Source: Sulfolobus islandicus Y.N.15.51 (lineage in GTDB: Archaea; Thermoproteota; Thermoprotei_A; Sulfolobales; Sulfolobaceae). Taken from it: DNA of 64,000 nucleotides. The notes below the pieces were generated by a model. The model was not told the DNA's origin. It did no database searches and saw only the letters and a program-made list of their open reading frames with translations. The stretch covers positions 248,001 to 312,000 of the forward strand of contig NC_012623.1 in assembly GCF_000022485.1 (NCBI RefSeq), given 5' to 3'. Position numbers and translations under genes: made by a program. This document shows, piece after piece, positions 44,892 through 51,513 of this stretch (positions are counted from its first letter, which is position 1; every line of letters starts with the position of its first letter).

Positions 44892-45806
44892 TTACCTTAT
44901 GAAATAATCTATCACGACTTTCTTTACCGCTTCATCTAATCTTTTCAAATCACTATCTCTCAGTGACCATTCTAGACTGCCCAAATTCTCCCTAAGGTGA
45001 TCCTCTTTTGTTGTGTTGAAAATTGCGAATACGTTATCCTTACTGACTAACCAATTTAGAATTATTTGTGCTGGAGTTCTATCTATTTCCTTCGCAATTG
45101 AAGATATTTCATCCACAAGTGGTTCTAAGTTTTTAACGTAAGCTTCTCTGGCAAGAACGTACCACTTGTACTCATTTCTGATCTCCTTTCTCCCTATTAG
45201 ATAACCCAGTCCTAAAGCGTCATATGCCAACAAGGGAATATTTTCCCTTAACATGTAAGGGAGAATCTCCTTCTCAACTTCTCTGAATAAAACGTTATAG
45301 TGTAACTCATTCGCCGCAACGTCAGTCTTGGATAAATGTTCTCTAAATTCTCTCAATAAGGGAAGGGAAAAGTTACTTAGACCAATATATCTAATTTTCC
45401 CCTCATTAAATAGCCTTTCCATTGCCTTGGCAGTTTCTCTTATGGGCACGTAGTGATTAGGCCAATGGACAAGGTATAGGTCTATATATGAAGTGTTAAG
45501 CCTTCTTAAGCTTCCCTCGCAAGCCCTTAAAACGTCATCATATCTTAAGTGGTCAATTGATACTTTAGTTATTATGAATAAATCTTCTCTCTTGAATTTG
45601 CCTATGGCTCTTCCAATAATTGTTTCTGAGAGACCATTTCCATAAGATTCGGCAGTGTCAATGGCGTTAATTCCGAGCTCTATTGACTTTTGAATAACTT
45701 TTATAGCATTGGTCTCATCAACTATGGAAGGGGTACCGAATTCCCAAGAACCTAAAATAAGTGGAGATATCTTCTCATTCGTCCATCCTAATGTCTTCTT
45801 TTCCAT
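44892..45806 (-). CDS. Aldo/keto reductase
   Basis: The 304-residue NADPH-dependent enzyme has GINAIDTAESYGNGLSETIIGRAIG near residue 46 (catalytic D and Y), ITKVSIDHLRYDDV (K), YIDLYLVHWPNHYVP (H), and the C-terminal cofactor region TPAQIILNWLVSKDNVFAIFNTTKEDHLRENL. The reaction is reduction or oxidation of an aldehyde or ketone; the substrate is not readable. The gene starts a minus-strand set with the CMD-like protein and the broken cupin. Confidence 0.88.
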   Translation of the reverse strand: MEKKTLGWTNEKISPLILGSWEFGTPSIVDETNAIKVIQKSIELGINAIDTAESYGNGLSETIIGRAIGKFKREDLFIITKVSIDHLRYDDVLRACEGSLRRLNTSYIDLYLVHWPNHYVPIRETAKAMERLFNEGKIRYIGLSNFSLPLLREFREHLSKTDVAANELHYNVLFREVEKEILPYMLRENIPLLAYDALGLGYLIGRKEIRNEYKWYVLAREAYVKNLEPLVDEISSIAKEIDRTPAQIILNWLVSKDNVFAIFNTTKEDHLRENLGSLEWSLRDSDLKRLDEAVKKVVIDYFIR

Positions 45807-45899
45807 GAATAAGTAAGATATTGTTAGATATTTAAATGTTTATCAATTGAGTTTAGCCTAGACCAATTTTCTTTTAATTTTGAGTACGCATTAATTCTT

Positions 45900-46466
45900 A
45901 TGGAGAGGGAGATAATTAGGATCTTATCCGTAATTGAATTCCATCCTTTAATCATGGCTTTTCATCTTGGTTTAATGTTAGTAGGAGTTTCTCTGCTCAG
46001 CTACTCCGTGTTCTCAATAATTATCAAAAAGGTAGATATTATGTTCCAACTATTAACTGGTTTCATGGTTTATCTTATGTCATTAATACTTCTTATACTA
46101 ATTTTACTTCTAGAAACTTACCGTTTTCTGATTGTTAATGGAAAAATCTTGGTAAAAAATAGCCTTTTGAGAAAAAATAGATTTGAGTTTAATCTAAAGG
46201 ATAAAAATTTAATAATTGGGTTTTATGATAAGCCTTTTCTCGCGAAGTTTGCAATAATTTATGGTGATAGATTACTTTTTAAATTTTTAACTCGACAAAA
46301 AAATATAGCATTAATAAAAAATTTTGTTCTAAAGTCAAGTTACAGAATGGGTGGAACTTACAAGATTTGTAGTTTTTGTGGAAGCATAAATGAAGAAAAC
46401 GCAGAATACTGCGATTTCTGTGGCTCAAGAGAATTATCACCTTACGATCTCTACTGGATAGACTAA
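45900..46466 (+). CDS. Membrane protein with C-terminal zinc ribbon
   Basis: The 188 residues begin with two membrane helices (about 20-42 and 52-75), continue with a basic beta-rich cytoplasmic segment (RFLIVNGKILVKNSLLRKNRFEFNLKD) and end in a zinc ribbon CSFCGSINEENAEYCDFCG (CxxC, ten residues, CxxC). I do not recognise the family. The ribbon suggests binding to protein or nucleic acid at the membrane. It is divergent from the aldo/keto reductase. Confidence 0.6.
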   Translation: MEREIIRILSVIEFHPLIMAFHLGLMLVGVSLLSYSVFSIIIKKVDIMFQLLTGFMVYLMSLILLILILLLETYRFLIVNGKILVKNSLLRKNRFEFNLKDKNLIIGFYDKPFLAKFAIIYGDRLLFKFLTRQKNIALIKNFVLKSSYRMGGTYKICSFCGSINEENAEYCDFCGSRELSPYDLYWID

Positions 46467-46499
46467 ATAAAAAGGAGTAAAACAAGCAAGAAAAATTTA

Positions 46500-46666
46500 G
46501 AAATTTTTACCAAAAATGGGATTAGGGAACGGGAAGCTTCGCCTTTAGGTGGTACCCCCATAATCGTTGAATTAAATATAATAATTGCAGATTAATAAAT
46601 CTTTACTATTATCTTATAAATGATAAAATATATCTAAAAGGAAGGATTCTATCTAGATTTTTGTGA
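46500..46666. repeat. Dispersed noncoding repeat, copy A, with hairpin end
   Basis: 46562-46666 is similar to 57825-57924 over about 100 bases, with shared blocks AATTAAAT, GATTAATAAA/AATTAATAAA, TTTACT, AAAATATATC, GATTCTATCTA and TTTTTGTGA. Just before it lies AGGGAACGGGAAGCTTCGCC, then TTTAGGTGGTACCCCC, a hairpin-forming sequence that looks like an insertion-sequence end. No gene is present. It is probably what is left of a transposon end or MITE. Confidence 0.55.
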
Positions 46667-46792
46667 TATTAGAGGATTTCCTCTCTAATTGTGATTTATA
46701 AATTGATTTTTCATTTATGGCTTTTATTGATTTAAAAGGAAATATTTGGTGTCATTCATAAGAAATAAAATACTCACTTTTAAACATAATGT

Positions 46793-46911
46793 TGCCGTTA
46801 ACCTAATTTATTTTTATATTACGAGTATTTTAGGATATAATTAAGTATTTTATTGCCCTTAGTCTTGTGGGACAAGACGGTCATCCTTGAATTTATAAGT
46901 TAATAACGGCA
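46793..46911. repeat. 119-bp inverted-repeat element with inner hairpin
   Basis: TGCCGTTA (46793-46800) and TAACGGCA (46904-46911) are exact inverted copies that bracket an AT-rich stretch. Inside is a perfect hairpin, GTCTTGT-GGG-ACAAGAC (46862-46878). No target duplication is obvious. It lies in the 500-base gap before the MBL hydrolase gene, whose transcript would start about 40 bases further on. It may be a small non-autonomous element or a structured RNA. Confidence 0.45.
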
Positions 46912-46966
46912 CTTATAACTTTCAAAGGCTCAATAATGTTATAAACTTACTTAACATAGTGTAACT

Positions 46967-47770
46967 ATGCCTTGTAGAGGTTTACACGCAATACCAGCTG
47001 GTCCTCCAGAGTTTCCCGAACTAGCAACAGTTTACGTAATTTGTGGGGAGAAGCTTAACGTAATGATAGACGCTGGTGTTACAAATTCAATTATGGACTC
47101 CTCTTTTTTAGACAAACTTGATCTCGTTATATTGACACACATTCATATAGATCATATTGGGCTATTACCAGAAATTTTAGATAGGTATAAGAATGTTAAA
47201 GTTATGGTAAGAAGTGGTTTTAAAAAGTTTTTGACAACTGACGATGGGGTAAAGAGATTGAATGAGAGCTCAGAGAAAGTATTGGGAGATCTTTATTATA
47301 TTTACGGCGAGTTCACAAAAATAGATCCAGACAAAGTGGTCGAGGTTGAGGGTGGAGAGATGATTGATCTTGGAGATGGAAAGACTTTGAAGGTAATTTA
47401 TACCCCAGGCCATGCTAAACACCACATTTCCGTAATAAGTGAAGATATTTTATTCACTGGGGATAGTGGGGGAGCTTACTTTAACGGTATCGTGATCCCA
47501 ACAACTCCCCCACCATTAGACTACGATAATTACGTTAATAGTTTAAGGTTACAAATTTCCTTAAAACCTAAGGTGGTTGGCTTAGCTCATGGTGGACTTG
47601 TAAGTCCTAACGTATTAGAACAACACCTAGAGCAAATGTTGGGTAAAGAGAGTTTGAATATTAGTGAAGAAATTGATATTGGAGGTATAGGCGGGGAAAT
47701 TCTTAGGAAACAAGTAGAGGTCAACTTGAGAGGCCTAAATGAGGCTTTAGAAAGAAGGAGAAAAATATGA
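46967..47770 (+). CDS. Metallo-beta-lactamase-fold hydrolase
   Basis: The 267-residue protein has the motif LTHIHIDHIGLLP (HxHxDH) near residue 60, TPGHAKHHISV near 145, ILFTGDSGG near 165 (D ligand) and a late LAHGG histidine, that is, a two-metal site. It resembles the glyoxalase II-like group. Possible roles include thioester or sulfur-compound hydrolysis, because a Rieske protein, an SQR-like flavoprotein and a rhodanese follow; the substrate is not shown. The ATG start and no ribosome site suggest a leaderless transcript. Confidence 0.85.
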   Translation: MPCRGLHAIPAGPPEFPELATVYVICGEKLNVMIDAGVTNSIMDSSFLDKLDLVILTHIHIDHIGLLPEILDRYKNVKVMVRSGFKKFLTTDDGVKRLNESSEKVLGDLYYIYGEFTKIDPDKVVEVEGGEMIDLGDGKTLKVIYTPGHAKHHISVISEDILFTGDSGGAYFNGIVIPTTPPPLDYDNYVNSLRLQISLKPKVVGLAHGGLVSPNVLEQHLEQMLGKESLNISEEIDIGGIGGEILRKQVEVNLRGLNEALERRRKI

Positions 47771-47855
47771 TAGTCTTATGACTTATTTTTATTTATAATG
47801 ACGATTTAAACTTTATCAAATTAAAGAATATAAGATATATCTTTATATTAGACTT

Positions 47856-48185
47856 ATGGTCTGGAAAAGAACTATATCCGCAAAAGCCTTAGAAAAAGCG
47901 AAAAGTGCAGCAGTTAAGGTAGAAGATAAAGTTGTTTTTATAGCTAATATTAAGGGAGTGTTATACGCTATGGATGCAGTGTGTTCACACGCAAGGTGTA
48001 TTTTAGGTCAACTAGATGAAGAGAAACTTACTGTAAAGTGTTATTGTCATCATGCATTGTTTGATTTAAGGAGTGGTCAAATGCTAGAACCACCATATGT
48101 TGCCCCAGATGCGCCAAAGGAAAAATTAGGATTAAAAACGTATCAAATAAGAGATAATGGCGGTTGGATAGAAGTGGATATTTAA
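47856..48185 (+). CDS. Rieske-type 2Fe-2S ferredoxin
   Basis: The 109 residues carry a Rieske cluster site. C43 and H45 in DAVCSHARC are the first pair and C62 and H65 in VKCYCHHALFDL the second. The rest (VVFIANIKGVLYAMD and DLRSGQMLEPP) is the usual beta-sandwich. No membrane helix or signal is present, so it is a soluble electron carrier, possibly for an oxygenase or for the flavoprotein encoded in the opposite direction, whose stop overlaps this gene's stop by 4 bases. Confidence 0.9.
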   Translation: MVWKRTISAKALEKAKSAAVKVEDKVVFIANIKGVLYAMDAVCSHARCILGQLDEEKLTVKCYCHHALFDLRSGQMLEPPYVAPDAPKEKLGLKTYQIRDNGGWIEVDI

Positions 48186-49285
48186 TTCTTCCTAACAGAT
48201 TCGACTAAAGGCTTTAGGACAAAGTCGACTCCACCGCTTAAACTGGCCCAATATAAGCTAGTGAACGCTTTTTTCATATAACGATAAATTGATGTAGGTC
48301 CTAAGGCCTTGCTCTTCTCGTAGTTTAACCAAACTAACATACCTTCATTTGGTCCAGAGTAAACTGCACACATTGCAGTACCATCGTAACTCTCTTTACT
48401 CCTATTTCCCTCTATCTCAGCTAGTATATTATTTACAACAACCTCAGCTTGAAAGTGGGCAGCAGCACCAGTTTTAGGTGTCGGGGTATTATTAGCATCA
48501 CCGACCACGAAGACGCCATCCCTATAAACTAAAGTGCTCTTATCAACTGGAATTAATCCAGACTTATCTGCAAATTCTGGAAAATTCGTTGAGATTGGCG
48601 TATCTATAATCAAGTGATCAAAATTGATCTTATCTCCCTCAGTTGATACCACGTATCTCTCGTTATGGTTCACTTCTTCTATCACAAATCCTTTATATAC
48701 TTTTATTCCTAACTCGTTAGCCTTCTTATTAAACATGTTTGACATTGGAACTTGTAATGGTGGTGGTTGTTTAGCTGGGACTATTACACTGACATTAGCA
48801 TCTGGATATTTTCTCTTCATCAAAAATGATAATTCCCATGGTGCAGCTGGACACTTTATTATTCCCGGAAGAGACCCAATAACGAAGTTTTTTCCTCTTG
48901 GATTTAAAACCTCATTCCTAATTACTTTAGAGTCATCAATTCCATGATAGCCTTTTAAGTTATATATGTCTTTATTTTGACCTCCAATTGCTATTACTAA
49001 GTAATCGCCCTCATATGTTTTTCCGTCCTCAGCTACTACAGCCCTATCTTCTGGTATTATTTTGGTAGCTTTAGCCCTTACCCATTCTACAGATGGTTTT
49101 AATAATAATCTAGTAGGCATTTGTATTTTAGTCTCATCTACCTCCCCAGTAATATAATCCACTAATCCAGGTTGATAAGTGTGATATTCATTTGGCTCTA
49201 TTACTGTAATTTCTAATTTTCCCGCTAACAGATTTGCTATTAACGTTCCTGCATTTCCCCCTCCTACTACGACTAATCTTTTCAT
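48182..49285 (-). CDS. Sulfide:quinone reductase-like FAD oxidoreductase
   Basis: The 367-residue flavoprotein has an N-terminal FAD loop (LVVVGGGNAGTLIANLLAG), a second Rossmann part and GVFVVGDANNTPTPKTGAAAHFQAEV near the C-terminus. Cysteines in GIIKCPAAPWEL (about 128) and GTAMCAVYSGPNEG (about 312) correspond to the redox cysteines of SQR/FCSD proteins. Sulfide oxidation to sulfur with electrons to quinone is the probable role; other type II NADH dehydrogenase-like functions are possible. It is followed on the same strand by no close gene, and the TusA-like and rhodanese genes lie upstream. Confidence 0.82.
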   Translation of the reverse strand: MKRLVVVGGGNAGTLIANLLAGKLEITVIEPNEYHTYQPGLVDYITGEVDETKIQMPTRLLLKPSVEWVRAKATKIIPEDRAVVAEDGKTYEGDYLVIAIGGQNKDIYNLKGYHGIDDSKVIRNEVLNPRGKNFVIGSLPGIIKCPAAPWELSFLMKRKYPDANVSVIVPAKQPPPLQVPMSNMFNKKANELGIKVYKGFVIEEVNHNERYVVSTEGDKINFDHLIIDTPISTNFPEFADKSGLIPVDKSTLVYRDGVFVVGDANNTPTPKTGAAAHFQAEVVVNNILAEIEGNRSKESYDGTAMCAVYSGPNEGMLVWLNYEKSKALGPTSIYRYMKKAFTSLYWASLSGGVDFVLKPLVESVRKN

Positions 49286-49353
49286 GAGTAAATACTGTTA
49301 ATGGTATAATTTAAACTTTCTGTAGAAAAAAGTTTTTATAAAAAATATTAAAC

Positions 49354-49605
49354 TTATGTACAATCCCTTAATACTTCTAGCTTTAAAAAATTATCCTCCT
49401 TCCCCTTTTCCTCAATTTTCATTTTAAGGTCATTAATTTTTAGAATGTATTTTAAGCTTAGCAGCCAATCATAGTCATTAATTAAAATTTCAACACCTTC
49501 ATCGCACTCCTTAATTTTCATAATAACCTCTAGCATTATCGATAATGGACTTCTAGATCCACAAGATTCTAATTTATCTAATTTAACTTTTTCTATGATC
49601 TTCAT
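49354..49605 (-). CDS. Small TusA/SirA-like protein lacking the CPxP motif
   Basis: The 83 residues have a beta-alpha-beta-alpha pattern (KVKLDKLESCGSRSPLSIMLEVIMKIKECDEGVEILINDYDWLLSLKYILKINDLKMKIEEK) that resembles TusA-type sulfur carriers. The conserved CPxP is replaced by CGSRSP, but one cysteine remains at residue 16 in the same place. It overlaps the rhodanese gene upstream by 4 bases. Rhodanese plus TusA-like neighbours are common in archaeal sulfur oxidisers, so transfer of persulfide from the rhodanese is inferred. The family assignment is moderate. Confidence 0.55.
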   Translation of the reverse strand: MKIIEKVKLDKLESCGSRSPLSIMLEVIMKIKECDEGVEILINDYDWLLSLKYILKINDLKMKIEEKGKEDNFLKLEVLRDCT

Positions 49606-50483
49606 GGTTCAGTTCCTTTCTTAACTGGAGCTCCTACAATGTTTCCCCATTCTGCCCAAGAGCCATCATATACTCTAACAGCTGGATATCCCAGAAGGTA
49701 TTTTAGAACGAACCAAGTATGGGAAGCCCTCTCTCCTATTCTACAATACGTAATTATCTCCTTTTCTGGAGTTATACCAGCACTCTCAACTAATCTTCTC
49801 AACTCCTCTATAGACTTGAACTCACCAGTATCTGGGTTAACAGCTTGAGCCCATGGAAAACTTACAGCACCGGGTATATGCCCACCTACTTGAGTTTGTT
49901 CATCAGCGTATTCTGGAGGAGCTCTAATTTCACCAGTGTACTCTTTGGGAGACCTAACGTCAACTAGTATGGTAGTTCTCCCCACTTCACCCTTGGTTAT
50001 CTTCTGAAGAACTTCCCAGAAGAAAGCCCTATGGCTACCCCAATCTACCTTCTTAACCTTATAACTGCCTTTAGGATATTGAGGTTCTTTTGCCCCTTGT
50101 TCTGTAGGTAAATTCTCCTTAGCCCATTTAGTCCTCCCGCCATTTAAAATTCTGACATCATCATGGCCGTAAGACTTAAACAACCAAAAGGCATAAACTG
50201 CAAACCAGTTATTATAATCACCATATAGCACTATAGTAGTGTTATTACTTATTCCCTTTGACTCCATTAACTTCTCAAACTGACTAGGTTCTATGAAGTC
50301 CCTTAAGACCGGGTGTCTTAAGTCTTCCCTCCACCTTACTAGAACTGCTCCAGGAATATGCCATACATTATAAGCCGTATTTGGATCATAGTCTACTTCC
50401 ACGATTCTAACCTTCTGATCTTTTAAATGATCTAACACCCACTTATTGTCTACTATTACTTGTTGTTCTTGTACTTGACTCAT
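49602..50483 (-). CDS. Thiosulfate sulfurtransferase (two-domain rhodanese)
   Basis: The 293-residue enzyme contains two rhodanese domains. The N-terminal one (WHIPGAVLVRWREDLRHP) lacks the active cysteine. The C-terminal one has GHIPGAVSFPWAQAVN and the active-site loop ITYCRIGERASHTWF, where the cysteine takes the sulfur of thiosulfate. No signal peptide is present. It is first in a minus-strand pair with the TusA-like gene. Upstream lie an operator-like motif shared with the sat/cysH promoter (50531-50549) and a transposon fragment. Confidence 0.9.
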   Translation of the reverse strand: MSQVQEQQVIVDNKWVLDHLKDQKVRIVEVDYDPNTAYNVWHIPGAVLVRWREDLRHPVLRDFIEPSQFEKLMESKGISNNTTIVLYGDYNNWFAVYAFWLFKSYGHDDVRILNGGRTKWAKENLPTEQGAKEPQYPKGSYKVKKVDWGSHRAFFWEVLQKITKGEVGRTTILVDVRSPKEYTGEIRAPPEYADEQTQVGGHIPGAVSFPWAQAVNPDTGEFKSIEELRRLVESAGITPEKEIITYCRIGERASHTWFVLKYLLGYPAVRVYDGSWAEWGNIVGAPVKKGTEP

Positions 50484-50530
50484 TTACACTCCCTAAATTA
50501 TTCCTATTCCCCGTACGTTATATATCTATT

Positions 50531-50549
50531 GATATGTGCAAATTTGGCA
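50531..50549. promoter_or_regulatory. Operator-like motif at the rhodanese promoter
   Basis: GATATGTGCAAA followed by TTTGGCA is a near-palindrome (TGTGCAAA-TTTGGCA). The first 12 bases are identical to those of the perfect palindrome between cysH and sat at 54155. It lies upstream of the TATA-like ATATATAAC at about 50516-50524 that would serve the rhodanese gene on the minus strand. The target duplicate of the adjacent transposon fragment overlaps its last bases. Confidence 0.5.
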
Positions 50550-50555
50550 TTTAAC

Positions 50556-50767
50556 TGCTTTGTGGGTTACTTCAGAATTATACAAAAATTTATAAATAAT
50601 TATACCGAGTATTACTCATGGGAAAGAGTAAGTACAAGAGGGATTGGAGCAAGTACGACGAGAACGTTATAACTAGATACGAGCTAATGTTCCCCTTCTA
50701 CGTCTTCCAACACTGGTGGGAATTACTAGCAGAAGAGAATAGGAATGCCAAGAAAACCTACAAGGCG
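50556..50767 (+). mobile_element. 212-bp ISC1058 end fragment with its own 9-bp target duplication
   Basis: The sequence is the first 212 bases of the ISC1058 copy at 18236-20777 (read from 20777 inward), including the terminal TGCTTTGTGGG and the first 50 codons of the transposase (MGKSKYKRDWSKYDENV to KKTYKA). It stops at AAGGCG, where CCTACAAGGCG resembles the inverted end CCCACAAAGCA (8 of 11). GCATTTAAC lies directly outside both ends (50547-50555 and 50768-50776), the same duplication length as the full copy. This indicates that the fragment transposed as a unit. Confidence 0.8.
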
Positions 50768-50820
50768 GCATTTAACGCAAAATTTAAAAATAAGAATAAT
50801 AGGGTTTCTAAACACATATA

Positions 50821-51513
50821 TCAACTAGATTTCCATAAAATACATCTCAATTTAACAACATCTCCTAAAACCAGCATGGAGGGAGTAGCTAAATTACCAA
50901 TTTTAGTTAATTCCCTCAAGTTGATAACGTTTACTTTCTGGTCAAAATAAGTTCCTCTTTGTATAACTGCAACCTCTTCAGAAGGATCCCTCTTTGTCAT
51001 TAGCTCTTTACTTACCTCCTCTAATCTTTTACCGCCCATTAAAACTACTAAAGTCCCATCAGCTGGAATTTTTTCAAAGTCAAAGAGCCTACCACCTTTT
51101 GTAACAGCACTTATAACTGTTATCATATCAGAGATACCGTTGAAAGTAAGCGGTATTCCAGCATATGCTGGAACTGAGTTAACTGATGAAACTCCCGGTA
51201 CCACTTCACACTCTATGCCATCTTTAATTAACTCTTGGCAAATTTTCCCTCCCCTTCCAAACACGTAAGGATCTCCATTTTTTAACCTTATTACTAGTTT
51301 ATTTTCCAAAGCGTACCTCCTCAGTAACTCAATTTCAATATCGTCACTACTAAGTAGTATAACGCTACAAGATGGCTTAGCGTAACTAATTAGCTCTCTA
51401 GATACTAACTTATCGTAAACTATTACATCAGCCATTTGTAAGTATTTAATACCCTTTAACGTTATTAGTTCAGGGTCTCCTGGACCAGCACCTACTAAAA
51501 CTACCTTACCTAT
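50821..51513 (-). CDS. cobA: Uroporphyrinogen-III C-methyltransferase (siroheme synthesis)
   Basis: The enzyme adds two methyl groups from SAM to uroporphyrinogen III, making precorrin-2, the precursor of the siroheme needed by the sulfite reductase encoded just upstream. KVVLVGAGPGDPELITLKG is the SAM site, NGDPYVFGRGG and VPGVSSVNSVPAYAGIPLTFNG are family motifs. From the first ATG (51435) only 204 residues without the SAM motif would be made. In frame upstream of it there is no ATG, GTG or TTG, but an ATA at 51511-51513 follows the perfect ribosome site GAGGTGA (51520-51526) by 6 bases and gives about 230 residues. It overlaps the sulfite reductase stop. Confidence 0.8.
   Translation of the reverse strand: MGKVVLVGAGPGDPELITLKGIKYLQMADVIVYDKLVSRELISYAKPSCSVILLSSDDIEIELLRRYALENKLVIRLKNGDPYVFGRGGKICQELIKDGIECEVVPGVSSVNSVPAYAGIPLTFNGISDMITVISAVTKGGRLFDFEKIPADGTLVVLMGGKRLEEVSKELMTKRDPSEEVAVIQRGTYFDQKVNVINLRELTKIGNLATPSMLVLGDVVKLRCILWKSS

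Noticed and set aside
50618-50950. A 110-residue protein starting MGKSKYKRDW
   Set aside because: It is the 5' end of the ISC1058 transposase read through the mini-element into host sequence and has no coherent second half.
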